From: Streptomyces sp. LBL
Lineage (GTDB): Bacteria; Actinomycetota; Actinomycetes; Streptomycetales; Streptomycetaceae
Length of the DNA stretch: 64,000 nucleotides
Assembly: GCF_029893585.1 (NCBI RefSeq)
Contig: NZ_JARXYX010000001.1
Coordinates: 62,001-126,000 of the forward strand
Reading direction: 5' to 3'
The notes under the pieces were generated by a model that worked only from the letters and a program-made list of their open reading frames with translations, was not told where the DNA came from and did no database searches. Of this stretch, positions 1-7,625 are shown in pieces. Every line of letters starts with the position of its first letter. Position 1 is the stretch's first letter. Position numbers and translations under genes: made by a program.

Positions 1-29
1 CGATCGGTTTCAAGCCTCTGGAGACTCCC

Positions 30-731
30 ATGACCACCATCGAAGGTTCCGTCGCCCTGGTCACCGGCGGCAGCCGCGGCATCGGCCGGGCGCTGGTCGC
101 CGCCCTGTACGAGCGCGGCGCGAAGAAGGTGTACGCCACCGCCCGGGACCCGAAGACTGTCCCGCACCCGGACGCGGTGCCGCTGGCCCTTGAGGTGAGC
201 GACCCCGCGTCCGTCGCGGCCGCCGCCGAGCAGGCACAGGACGTCACCCTGCTGATCAACAACGCCGGCAGGTCCGTGAAGGCCAACTTCCTGGACTCAC
301 CCGTCGAGGACGTGCGCCGCGAGTTCGAGACCAACTTCTACGGCCCCCTGCTCGTCACCCGCGCCTTCGTCCCCGTGATCGAGCGCAACGGCGGCGGTCA
401 CATCCTGAACGTCCACTCGGTGCTCTCCTGGCTGGGCCTCGCCGGCTCCTACAGCGCCTCCAAGGCCGCCCTGTGGTCGCAGACCAACTCCCTGCGCCTG
501 GACCTGAAGCCGCGCGGTATCGAGGTCACCGGCCTGCACGTCGGATACGTCGACACGGACATGACCGCGGAGGTCGACGCACCGAAGAGCACCCCGGAGA
601 GCGTTGCGGCCCAGGCCCTCGACGGCATCGAGGCCGACGCCTTCGAGGTACTGGCCGACGACCTGTCCCGGCAGGTGAAGGCGGGGCTGGCCGCCGATCT
701 CGCGGTGCTGTACCCGCAGTTGGCCGCATAG
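30..731 (+). CDS. SDR family NAD(P)-dependent oxidoreductase
   Basis: Classical short-chain dehydrogenase/reductase of 233 aa with a Rossmann fold and an unknown substrate. The cofactor motif TGGSRGIG is at about residues 12-19, NNAG at 77-80, and the catalytic set is S130, Y141 and K145 (YSASK). The start ATG follows a GGAG Shine-Dalgarno 8 nt upstream. The length is normal for a short classical SDR, and there is no signal peptide or fused domain. The gene converges on the ABC exporter operon, with a repeat/hairpin region between. Upstream context is cut by the window edge, so pathway assignment is not possible. Confidence 0.9.
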   Translation: MTTIEGSVALVTGGSRGIGRALVAALYERGAKKVYATARDPKTVPHPDAVPLALEVSDPASVAAAAEQAQDVTLLINNAGRSVKANFLDSPVEDVRREFETNFYGPLLVTRAFVPVIERNGGGHILNVHSVLSWLGLAGSYSASKAALWSQTNSLRLDLKPRGIEVTGLHVGYVDTDMTAEVDAPKSTPESVAAQALDGIEADAFEVLADDLSRQVKAGLAADLAVLYPQLAA

Positions 732-829
732 CCGAAGGCTGTTTCTCCCCGCCGTCCGACACCCTGGCCAGATCAGCAGCACGCGTCCCGCGCATCTGTC
801 ACGACGCGGCCGGGTGACGTAACCGCTAC

Positions 830-923
830 GTGCGGAAAGGGCGGTCGTCGACGTGCGGAAAGGGCGGTCGTCGACGTGCGGAAAGGGCGGTCGTCGACGT
901 GCGGAAAGGGCGGCCGTCGAACC
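830..923. repeat. 23-nt tandem repeat, four copies
   Basis: Four head-to-tail copies start at 830, 853, 876 and 899. Each begins GTGCGGAAAGGGCGG and ends in GTCGAC. The first three are identical and the fourth diverges at its end and runs into the hairpin at 907-931. It lies in the gap between two convergent genes. It has no spacers, so it is a slippage-type tandem repeat. Confidence 0.9.
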
Positions 924-931
924 GGCCGCCC
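907..931. terminator. Hairpin between convergent genes
   Basis: GGGCGGCCG and CGGCCGCCC form a perfect 9-bp stem (908-916 with 923-931) and a 6-nt loop. It sits in the convergent gap between the SDR gene and the ABC permease gene. There is no T-tract, which is common for Streptomyces terminators. It could serve both strands. Confidence 0.5.
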
Positions 932-945
932 TCCCTCCGGCGTGG

Positions 946-2277
946 TCACGCGGCCACCGACACCGCCTCCACAGCCGGCGTACGCAGCACTCGCCGGGCC
1001 GTGGCCAGGCTCGTCCCCAGCGTCGCCGCCGCCGCGATCGACGCCACCGCCAGCCAGATGCCCAGGCCCTGGTCGGGCAGGACCGAGTCGGTGCGGACGA
1101 CGGTGAACGGGATGATCCCGGCCAGCGCGGCCACCGTGCCGAAGAACAGCCCGATGACCGTCAGGGCCAGCGCCTCGGCGCCCACCGTGCCCAGTACCTG
1201 CCCGGGAGTCGCCCCCGCGAGGCGCTGTTGCCCGAACTCCCGGCCGCGGTACGTGGTCGCCGCGTACAGCGAGTTGACCAGCATCACGCAGACGAACACC
1301 ACGATGATCCCGACGACCGTCACATTCAGCGTCGCCAGGTTCTTGGCCTCGACCGACCTGGTCAGCCCCGAGGCCTCGACCGCGTCGCTCTCCACGGCCT
1401 GCATGTACAACGTGGCCGTGGCGACCGCCGTGAACAGGATCAGCGACATCAGGATCCCGGCGAGGTGGTCCGCCCGGCGGCGTAGATTGCGCACCGCCAG
1501 CCAGCCGCTCGCGCCGGTCAGCGGCAGCCGGTCCAGCACGCCCTTCAGCAGCCGCGGCGCGAGCAGGGCGCAGCCCACCGACAGCAGAATCGCCCCGTAC
1601 GCCGGTGTCGCCATCAGTGCCTCATCGGTCGCCGAGAAGGCGAAGGTGGAAAGGGCTCCCAGGGCGCCGGCCAGCAGTGCCGCGTACGCGAGGACCGACC
1701 GTGTCCTGCCCCGCCGCCGCTGCCCGCCCGATGCCGGCCGCTGCCCGCGTGTCGCCCGCCGTACGGCGAGGAACGCGGCGCCCGCCGCGGCGAGCAGCGT
1801 GACGTCGACCCCCGACACCAGCGCGACCGTACCGAAGGAGTGATCGACGGACCGCGCGACCTGACCGCTGTCCTGGAACATCTCCAACAGTGCCCGCCCG
1901 CCCAGCATCGCCGGGCCGATCGCCAGCACGGCGCCCACCAGGGCCACCGCCACCGCCTCACCCACCACCATCCGCCGGATCTGCCCCGGGGTCGCCCCCG
2001 AGCAGCGCAGCAGCTCCAACTCGGCCGCCCGCTGACGGACGTTGACCGTCAGGGTCGAGGCGACCGCGAAGAACACCAGCAGGGTGCCGTACCCGCCCAC
2101 CACGCTCGCCGACGTCGTCAGCGTGTCGGCGCTCACCGAGTCGACACCGCTCTGTCCGGCCGTGTCGTACAGGGAGTTGAACGTCATGATGATCGTCGCG
2201 CCCAGGAAGGCGGCCAGCAGGGTCGCGAGGAACCGTCCGGGCCGTCGCCGTATCGACCGCATGGCCAGCAGGAACAT
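946..2277 (-). CDS. FtsX-like ABC transporter permease
   Basis: Membrane subunit (443 aa) of a MacB/FtsX-type ABC exporter. Several hydrophobic segments fall in two FtsX-like blocks (about residues 55-180 and 290-440). Each block carries the ELxxLRxxGATPGQ-like coupling motif (LELLRCSGATPGQIRR and FGQQRLAGATPGQ). The N-terminus is the typical basic stretch followed by a transmembrane helix. The large extracytoplasmic MacB domain is not obvious. It starts 3 nt after the stop of the ATPase gene, so the two are cotranscribed. Systems of this type export peptides or lipids or act in antibiotic resistance; the substrate is not predictable here. Confidence 0.88.
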   Translation of the reverse strand: MFLLAMRSIRRRPGRFLATLLAAFLGATIIMTFNSLYDTAGQSGVDSVSADTLTTSASVVGGYGTLLVFFAVASTLTVNVRQRAAELELLRCSGATPGQIRRMVVGEAVAVALVGAVLAIGPAMLGGRALLEMFQDSGQVARSVDHSFGTVALVSGVDVTLLAAAGAAFLAVRRATRGQRPASGGQRRRGRTRSVLAYAALLAGALGALSTFAFSATDEALMATPAYGAILLSVGCALLAPRLLKGVLDRLPLTGASGWLAVRNLRRRADHLAGILMSLILFTAVATATLYMQAVESDAVEASGLTRSVEAKNLATLNVTVVGIIVVFVCVMLVNSLYAATTYRGREFGQQRLAGATPGQVLGTVGAEALALTVIGLFFGTVAALAGIIPFTVVRTDSVLPDQGLGIWLAVASIAAAATLGTSLATARRVLRTPAVEAVSVAA

Positions 2278-2280
2278 CGC

Positions 2281-3066
2281 TCACACCCCCGTCGTCATGT
2301 CGTCGCCCAGGTGCGCCAGCCGTTCGGCCACCGCGTCCGGCGTCGGGCCGTCCATCCGCCCCGCCAGCCGGCCGTCGGCGAGGAACAGCACGGCGTCGGC
2401 GAAGGAGGCGGCGAACGGGTCGTGCGTCACCATCACCACGGTCCGTCCGTGTACCTTCACCGCGTCCTGGAGCAACCGCAGCACACCGCGAGCGCTGCGC
2501 GTGTCCAGCGCACCGGTCGGCTCGTCCGCGAAGATCACCCGGGGCTCGGTGACCAGCGCCCGGGCGATCGCCACCCGCTGCCGTTGGCCGCCGGAGAGCT
2601 GGTCGGGCCGGTGGCCCAGCCGGTCTCCGAGCCCGACGGACGTCAGGACCTCCCGGGTCCGCCCGCGGTCCACGCGCTGCCCGGCGAGCTTGAGCGGCAG
2701 CACCGTGTTCTGCGCGACGGTCAGCGTGTCCAGCAGGTTGTACTGCTGGAACACGAACCCGATCCGCCCGCGTCGGAACCTCGTCAGCTCGGCCTCGCTG
2801 CCGCCGGTCAGCTCGGTGCCGTCCACCCGCACGATCCCGCTGTCGGGCCGGTCGAGCCCGGCCGCGCACTGCAGCAGCGTGGACTTGCCGGAGCCCGACG
2901 GCCCCATCACCGCGGTGAACGTGCCACGTCCGAGGGTGAGCGTGACACCGTCCAACGCGGTCACGGCACTGTCGTCCGTGCCGTAGATCCTGCTGACCTT
3001 GACCAGCCGCAGCGCCTCGGGGGCGGGGCCCGGGTCGGGCGTACGCCGTGAGCCTGTGCCAAACAT
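2281..3066 (-). CDS. ABC transporter ATP-binding protein (MacB/LolD type)
   Basis: ATPase subunit of the exporter, about 261 aa from the ATG at 3066. In-frame GTG codons at 3075 and 3072 are alternative starts. Walker A GPSGSGKST is at about 55-63, a Q-loop in FVFQQYN, signature LSGGQRQRVAIARAL at about 157-171, and Walker B VIFADEP with the following TGALD. The MTHD H-loop is present. It forms an operon with the downstream FtsX-like permease. The promoter region carries a 13-nt direct repeat at 3161-3191. Confidence 0.9.
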   Translation of the reverse strand: MFGTGSRRTPDPGPAPEALRLVKVSRIYGTDDSAVTALDGVTLTLGRGTFTAVMGPSGSGKSTLLQCAAGLDRPDSGIVRVDGTELTGGSEAELTRFRRGRIGFVFQQYNLLDTLTVAQNTVLPLKLAGQRVDRGRTREVLTSVGLGDRLGHRPDQLSGGQRQRVAIARALVTEPRVIFADEPTGALDTRSARGVLRLLQDAVKVHGRTVVMVTHDPFAASFADAVLFLADGRLAGRMDGPTPDAVAERLAHLGDDMTTGV

Positions 3067-3160
3067 CGTCACCACTCTCCGTCCGGCACGCCGTGTGCCT
3101 CACCGAAGAAGCTACGGAGACGACGGACGGGGCACATGGGGCGCAGAACCCGTATCCGGG

Positions 3161-3191
3161 GGTGTACTCAGCGACACCACTCAGCTACACC
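3161..3191 (-). promoter_or_regulatory. 13-nt direct repeat upstream of ABC exporter operon
   Basis: Read on the minus strand, GTGTAGCTGAGTG is followed directly by GTGTCGCTGAGTA (11 of 13 identical), about 90 nt upstream of the ATPase start. The outermost bases GGTGTA/TACACC are also inverted. Tandem half-sites of this spacing are typical of activator or response-regulator binding. No regulator gene is adjacent, so the role is inferred. Confidence 0.35.
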
Positions 3192-3200
3192 CAGCGCCCG

Positions 3201-3869
3201 TCAGGGGGTGACCTCCGCGCTCGTCGGGGAGCTCACCAGCACCACCTCCAGGGTGCGCGGCCCGTGCACGCCCTCCACCCGGTCCAGCTCGATGTCACTG
3301 GTGGCGGACGGGCCGGAGATCCAGGTCAGCGGGCGGGACGGAACCAGCCGTGGCATGGCCTGCGGCACCGACGACACCACCTGCTCGGGAACCCGTACGA
3401 CACAGATGTGGTGGTCGGGGACGAGCGTGATGCGGCGCCGGCCCTGGTCGGGGCCGCCGTCCAGGACGATCGTGCCGGTCTCGGCGATCGCCACCGCGCA
3501 CGCGGTCACCACGCTGTCGATCCGGTCCAGTTCGTACGGGGTGCTCGTTGCCCGGTCGGGGATCAGGTCGGCCTCCGCCTGCGCCAGCCACTCCGGATCC
3601 AGTCCGGTCGGCACGACCACGGTCTTCGAGCCCCTGGCGGCCAGCATCCCGGCGATCGTCGCCGCCAGGTCAGCGGCGGTGCAGCGGTGCACGATCGCCC
3701 GGTAGTCCGCCAGGTTCTCGGCCAGCAGATCCACCGTCCGCTCGACACCCAGGTCGCCGTGCTCACGCAGATAGTCCCGGGGAACCGCCTGCTCGTACGG
3801 CGTGTCGTCCTCGGGCACGTCCACGAGCGCGCGCCGCACCCGGCCCAGGATCCGTTCCCTGCTGCTCAC
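3201..3869 (-). CDS. lutC: L-lactate utilization protein LutC (LUD domain)
   Basis: Third subunit of the LutABC L-lactate oxidation complex, 222 aa from a GTG start. The sequence begins VSSRERILGRVRRAL, as LutC/YkgG proteins do. The C-terminal part shows the LUD-domain pattern (AETGTIVLDGG, RRITLVPDHHICVV). The GTG overlaps the lutB stop by 4 nt (GTGA), supporting translational coupling. It is last of three genes in the order lutA-lutB-lutC. Longer in-frame extension upstream is the shadow of lutB. Confidence 0.93.
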   Translation of the reverse strand: MSSRERILGRVRRALVDVPEDDTPYEQAVPRDYLREHGDLGVERTVDLLAENLADYRAIVHRCTAADLAATIAGMLAARGSKTVVVPTGLDPEWLAQAEADLIPDRATSTPYELDRIDSVVTACAVAIAETGTIVLDGGPDQGRRRITLVPDHHICVVRVPEQVVSSVPQAMPRLVPSRPLTWISGPSATSDIELDRVEGVHGPRTLEVVLVSSPTSAEVTP

Positions 3870-5353
3870 TTCGCGGTCCCCTTGTCGTCGTTGCCGCCCC
3901 GCGTCCGCTGCCACCAGTCGCGGAACGGCTCCGCCGGCACCGGCGGCAGATCCCGCGTGTCGCTCCACGCACCGCCCGGACCGGGCAGCGTGCGCGGATG
4001 GAAGCGGCGGGTGCGCGAGGCGAGCCGCTGGCCGGTCCGCAGCGCCCCCGGGCGGGAGAACGCCCAGCGGGCCGCACGCATCGCCGCCCGCTCGGCGGCA
4101 TGCCCCTTCGCGGGTTTCAGCACCACCTTGTTGCCGTCCCGTGTCACCGGGCCGCCCTCCACCACCCGCTCCCGCAGATGCACCAGCACCTCGGGGATGT
4201 CGATGGCGACCGGACACACCTCGTAGCAGGCCCCGCACAGCGACGAGGCGTACGGCAGGGACGCGTCGATCGCGCTGGCCGTGCCCCGGAGCTGGGGACT
4301 GAGGATGGCGCCGATCGGGCCAGGGTAGACCGAGCCGTACGCGTGCCCGCCCGCCCGCTCGTACACCGGGCAGACGTTGAGACACGCCGAGCAGCGGATG
4401 CAGCGCAGGGCCTGGCGGCCGACCTCGTCGGCGAGGGTGTCGGTGCGGCCGTTGTCGAGCAGGATCAGGTGGAAGGTCCGCGGCCCGTCCGCGTCGGTGG
4501 TGCCGGTCCACATCGACGTGTACGGGTTCATGCGCTCGGCCGTCGAGGAGCGGGGGAGGGTCTGCAGGAACACCTCCAGATCCCGCCAGGTCGGCACGAT
4601 CTTCTCGATGCCGACGACCGAGATCAGCGTCTCCGGCAGAGTCAGGCACATCCGCCCGTTGCCCTCGGACTCCACGACCACCATCGTGCCGGTCTCGGCG
4701 ACCATGAAGTTGGCGCCGGAGATGCCGACCTTGGCGCGCAGGAACTTCTCCCGCAGGTGCAGCCGGGCCGCGTCGGCGAGTTCGGCCGGGGTGTCGGTGA
4801 GGCCTTCGGGCGCCGGACGCCCCCACTCGCTCATCTCGTGCGTGAAGATGTCCCGGATCTCGCCCCGGTTGCGATGGATGGCGGGGACGAGAATGTGCGA
4901 GGGCCGGTCCTTGCCCAACTGCACGATCAGTTCGGCGAGATCGGTCTCGTAGGCGCGGATGCCCTCGGCCTCCAGGGCCTCGTTGAGCCCGATCTCCTGC
5001 GTGGCCATCGACTTGACCTTGACGACCTCCGGCTCGCCTGTCTCCTTGACGAGGTCGGCGACGATCCGGTTGGCCTCCTCGGCGTCGGCGGCCCAGTGGA
5101 CGATGCCGCCCGCGGCCGTGACCGACTCCTCCACCTGGACCAGATACCGGTCGAGGTGGCGGAGAGTGTGGTCCTTGATCTGCTTGCCGGCTTCCCGCAG
5201 CTGCGCCCAGTCGGACACCTCGGCCACGGCCTTCGCCCGCTTGGCGCGGATGGTGTGCGTGGCATGGCGCAGATTGCCGCGCAGGGTCTGGTTGTCGACC
5301 GCTTCGCGCGCGGCCTCCGGAAAGGCCGGCATCCCTACGAACGTCCCGCTCAT
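3866..5353 (-). CDS. lutB: Iron-sulfur L-lactate dehydrogenase subunit LutB
   Basis: 495 aa, starting at MSGTFVGMPAF; the ATG overlaps the lutA stop by 4 nt (ATGA). It has an N-terminal LUD domain (AETGTMVVVESEGNG) and two 4Fe-4S clusters of ferredoxin type (CIRCSACLNVCPVY and CGACYEVCPVAI). It is thought to pass electrons from lactate oxidation to the quinone pool together with LutA and LutC. The rhamnose genes lie immediately upstream on the same strand, which suggests it consumes the L-lactate they produce. Confidence 0.95.
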   Translation of the reverse strand: MSGTFVGMPAFPEAAREAVDNQTLRGNLRHATHTIRAKRAKAVAEVSDWAQLREAGKQIKDHTLRHLDRYLVQVEESVTAAGGIVHWAADAEEANRIVADLVKETGEPEVVKVKSMATQEIGLNEALEAEGIRAYETDLAELIVQLGKDRPSHILVPAIHRNRGEIRDIFTHEMSEWGRPAPEGLTDTPAELADAARLHLREKFLRAKVGISGANFMVAETGTMVVVESEGNGRMCLTLPETLISVVGIEKIVPTWRDLEVFLQTLPRSSTAERMNPYTSMWTGTTDADGPRTFHLILLDNGRTDTLADEVGRQALRCIRCSACLNVCPVYERAGGHAYGSVYPGPIGAILSPQLRGTASAIDASLPYASSLCGACYEVCPVAIDIPEVLVHLRERVVEGGPVTRDGNKVVLKPAKGHAAERAAMRAARWAFSRPGALRTGQRLASRTRRFHPRTLPGPGGAWSDTRDLPPVPAEPFRDWWQRTRGGNDDKGTAK

Positions 5354-6105
5354 ACCGCCGGTTCCTCCTCCGTGCTCGCCAGGATCTCCGCGATGTGCAC
5401 CGGCCGCATGCCGGACCTCAGCCGGGTCATGGTCCCCCCGATGTGCATCAGACAGGAGTTGTCGGCCGCGCACAGCACCTCCGCGCCGGTCGACTCGGCG
5501 TTGCGCACCTTGTCCGCGCCCATCGCCGCCGAGACATCGGAGTTCTTCAGCGCGAACGTGCCGCCGAAGCCGCAGCACTCGTCGGCGCCCGGCAACTCGG
5601 CCAGCTCCAGCCCCTTGACGGCCTGGAGCAGCCGGCGGGGCCGGTCGCCCAGCCCCAGACCGCGCAGCCCGTGGCAGGTCGGGTGGTAGGTCACCGTGTG
5701 CGGGTAGTACGCCCCGACGTCCGTCACCCCCAGCACGTCCACCAGGAACTCCGTGAGCTCGTACGTCTTCGGCACGACCGGCGCGAGGGTGGCCGCGAGG
5801 CTGTCCCCGCGGCCCTCGGCCCGGGCCCGCTCACCCATCCGCGGATACAGCTCCCGCACCATCGCCCCGCAGGACCCGGACGGGGTCACGATCGCCTCGT
5901 ACCCCCCGAATACATCGGAGAAATGCCGGGCCAGTGGCTCCGCCTCATGCCGGTACCCGGTGTTGTAGTGCGCCTGTCCGCAGCAGGTCTGGGCCATCGG
6001 GAAGTCGACCTCGACGCCCAGCCTGGTCAGCAGTTTCACCACGGCGCGCCCGGTGTCCGGATAGAGCGTGTCGTTGACACAGGTCAGGAACAGGGCGACA
6101 CGCAT
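5350..6105 (-). CDS. lutA: (Fe-S)-binding protein LutA
   Basis: 251 aa; first gene of lutABC. It carries two CCG domains: the CVNDTLYP...TCCGQAHYNTG block at the N-terminus and TYHPTCHG...DECCGFGGTF in the C-terminal half, the cysteine-rich repeats of LutA/GlpC-type subunits. The ATG at 6105 is preceded by AAGGAG at good spacing; an upstream in-frame extension has no homology-like content. It starts only 71 nt after the rhaB stop, so it may be read from the rhamnose promoter as well as from its own. Confidence 0.94.
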   Translation of the reverse strand: MRVALFLTCVNDTLYPDTGRAVVKLLTRLGVEVDFPMAQTCCGQAHYNTGYRHEAEPLARHFSDVFGGYEAIVTPSGSCGAMVRELYPRMGERARAEGRGDSLAATLAPVVPKTYELTEFLVDVLGVTDVGAYYPHTVTYHPTCHGLRGLGLGDRPRRLLQAVKGLELAELPGADECCGFGGTFALKNSDVSAAMGADKVRNAESTGAEVLCAADNSCLMHIGGTMTRLRSGMRPVHIAEILASTEEEPAV

Positions 6106-6124
6106 CGCGGCTCCTTGTGGTCGG

Positions 6125-6145
6125 TCATCGGATGAGTTGATCGTA
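6125..6145 (-). promoter_or_regulatory. Possible lutABC promoter and palindrome
   Basis: A perfect 11-nt palindrome TCATCGGATGA (6125-6135) lies about 20 nt upstream of lutA. On the minus strand a -10-like TACGAT (6140-6145) precedes it. A repressor bound here would block just after initiation. GntR-type LutR regulators act on lut genes in other bacteria, but none is encoded nearby. No convincing -35 is visible. Confidence 0.3.
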
Positions 6146-6176
6146 GACCCGGGCCCGCGGTCCGGGGGAGCCCCCC

Positions 6177-7625
6177 TCACCCCACGGCGAGCCGGGCCTG
6201 GGCCTCGCGCCATCGAGCCGGGTCGCCCTGCGGTTCGTACCGCGTCAGCGGCTGGGTACGCACGAGCAGCTCACGCATCCCCGCCAGGTCGCCCACCAGC
6301 CCGTGGGCCCGGGCCTGCACCAGGACGTTGCCCAGGGCAGCGGCCTCCGTCGGGCCCGCGACGACCGGCAGCCCGCAGGCGTCGGCGGTCAGCTGGCACA
6401 GCAGCGCGTTGCGGGTGCCGCCGCCGACGATGTGCACGACGTCCACCGGATGGTCGGCCAGCCGTTGCGCGTCCCGCACCGCCCGGCGGTGGGCCAGGGC
6501 GAGCGAGTCGAGGATGCAGCGCGTGATCTCGGCGGGCGACTCGGGCACCGGCTGTCCCGAGGCACGGCACGCCTCGGCGATCCGCTCGGGCATCCGGCCC
6601 GGCGCCAGGAACCCGGCGTCCCCCGCGTCCACCACCGACCGCAGCGCCGGCACCTTGGCCGCGTCGCGGAGCAGCGTGCCCAGATCGGGCTCGCCCCAGT
6701 CCCGTACGCACTCCTGGAGCAGCCACAGACCCATGATGTTGCGCAGATGGCGGACCGTGCCGTCGAGCCCCAACTCGTTGGTGAAGTTGGCCAGTCGGCT
6801 CTCCTCCGTGAGTACCGGAGCGTTCAGCTCCAGCCCCGCCAGCGACCAGGTGCCGGTGCAGATGTACGCGAACCGCTCGCCGCCCGCCGGAACGGCCGCC
6901 ACCGCCGAGGCGGTGTCGTGCGACCCGACCGCCGTCACCGGCACCGGGCCGGCCAGCCCGACCGCCTCCAGCACGTCCGGCCGCAGCACCCCGGCCGGAT
7001 CGCCGGGCTGCCGCAGCGGCGCGAACAGGCCCAGGTCGACACCCAGCCGGGACGCGAGGTCGGACGACCACGCCCGCGTCCGGGGATCGATCAGCTGGGT
7101 GGTCGACGCGTTGGTCAGCTCGGTGCCCTGCTCGCCCGTGAGCCAGTAGGCGAGCAGGTCGGGAATGAGCAACAGCCTTCTGGCGTGGGCCAGTTGGTCG
7201 GACGATCGGGCCGCGACCAGCTGATAGAGGGTGTTGAACGGTGCGTACTGCAACCCGGTCGCCGCGTACAGCTCGGGTGCCGGCACACTCGCCCAGACCT
7301 TCTCCGCGATCCCCTCGGTCCGCGCGTCCCGGTAGTGCACCGGGTTGCCGAGCAGGGCCCCGTCGGCGTCGAGCAGGCCGTAGTCCACGGCCCAGCTGTC
7401 GATGCCGACGGAGTCGACCTGGCCGGCCGCCCGCAGCCCGTCCAGGACACCCCCGTACAGCCCGAGGATGTCCCAGCGCAGCCCCTCCGGCACCCGGACC
7501 GGCCGGTTGGGGAAGCGGTGCGCCTCGGACAGCTCCAGGCTGTCGGGGCCGACGCGGCCGACCATGACACGTCCGCTGGACGCGCCGAGGTCGACCGCGG
7601 CGTACCTCTTCACGGTCCCGCTCAT
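6177..7625 (-). CDS. rhaB: Rhamnulokinase RhaB
   Basis: FGGY-family carbohydrate kinase, 482 aa, that phosphorylates L-rhamnulose at C1. Visible features are the N-terminal phosphate-binding AAVDLGASSGRVMVG, the IDSWAVDYGLLD catalytic-Asp region, GSHDTASAVAAVP, the RhaB-typical NIMGLWLLQECVRDW, and the C-terminal ATP motif VHIVGGGTRNALLCQLTADACG. Its ATG overlaps the stop of the upstream aldolase/dehydrogenase gene by 4 nt. It is in operon order rhaI, rhaEW, rhaB, lutABC. Confidence 0.95.
   Translation of the reverse strand: MSGTVKRYAAVDLGASSGRVMVGRVGPDSLELSEAHRFPNRPVRVPEGLRWDILGLYGGVLDGLRAAGQVDSVGIDSWAVDYGLLDADGALLGNPVHYRDARTEGIAEKVWASVPAPELYAATGLQYAPFNTLYQLVAARSSDQLAHARRLLLIPDLLAYWLTGEQGTELTNASTTQLIDPRTRAWSSDLASRLGVDLGLFAPLRQPGDPAGVLRPDVLEAVGLAGPVPVTAVGSHDTASAVAAVPAGGERFAYICTGTWSLAGLELNAPVLTEESRLANFTNELGLDGTVRHLRNIMGLWLLQECVRDWGEPDLGTLLRDAAKVPALRSVVDAGDAGFLAPGRMPERIAEACRASGQPVPESPAEITRCILDSLALAHRRAVRDAQRLADHPVDVVHIVGGGTRNALLCQLTADACGLPVVAGPTEAAALGNVLVQARAHGLVGDLAGMRELLVRTQPLTRYEPQGDPARWREAQARLAVG

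Noticed and set aside
3870-4826. N-terminal extension of LutC in the same frame
   Set aside because: The extension overlaps lutB entirely and lacks homology-like content. The GTG at 3869 overlaps the lutB stop in the usual coupled fashion.
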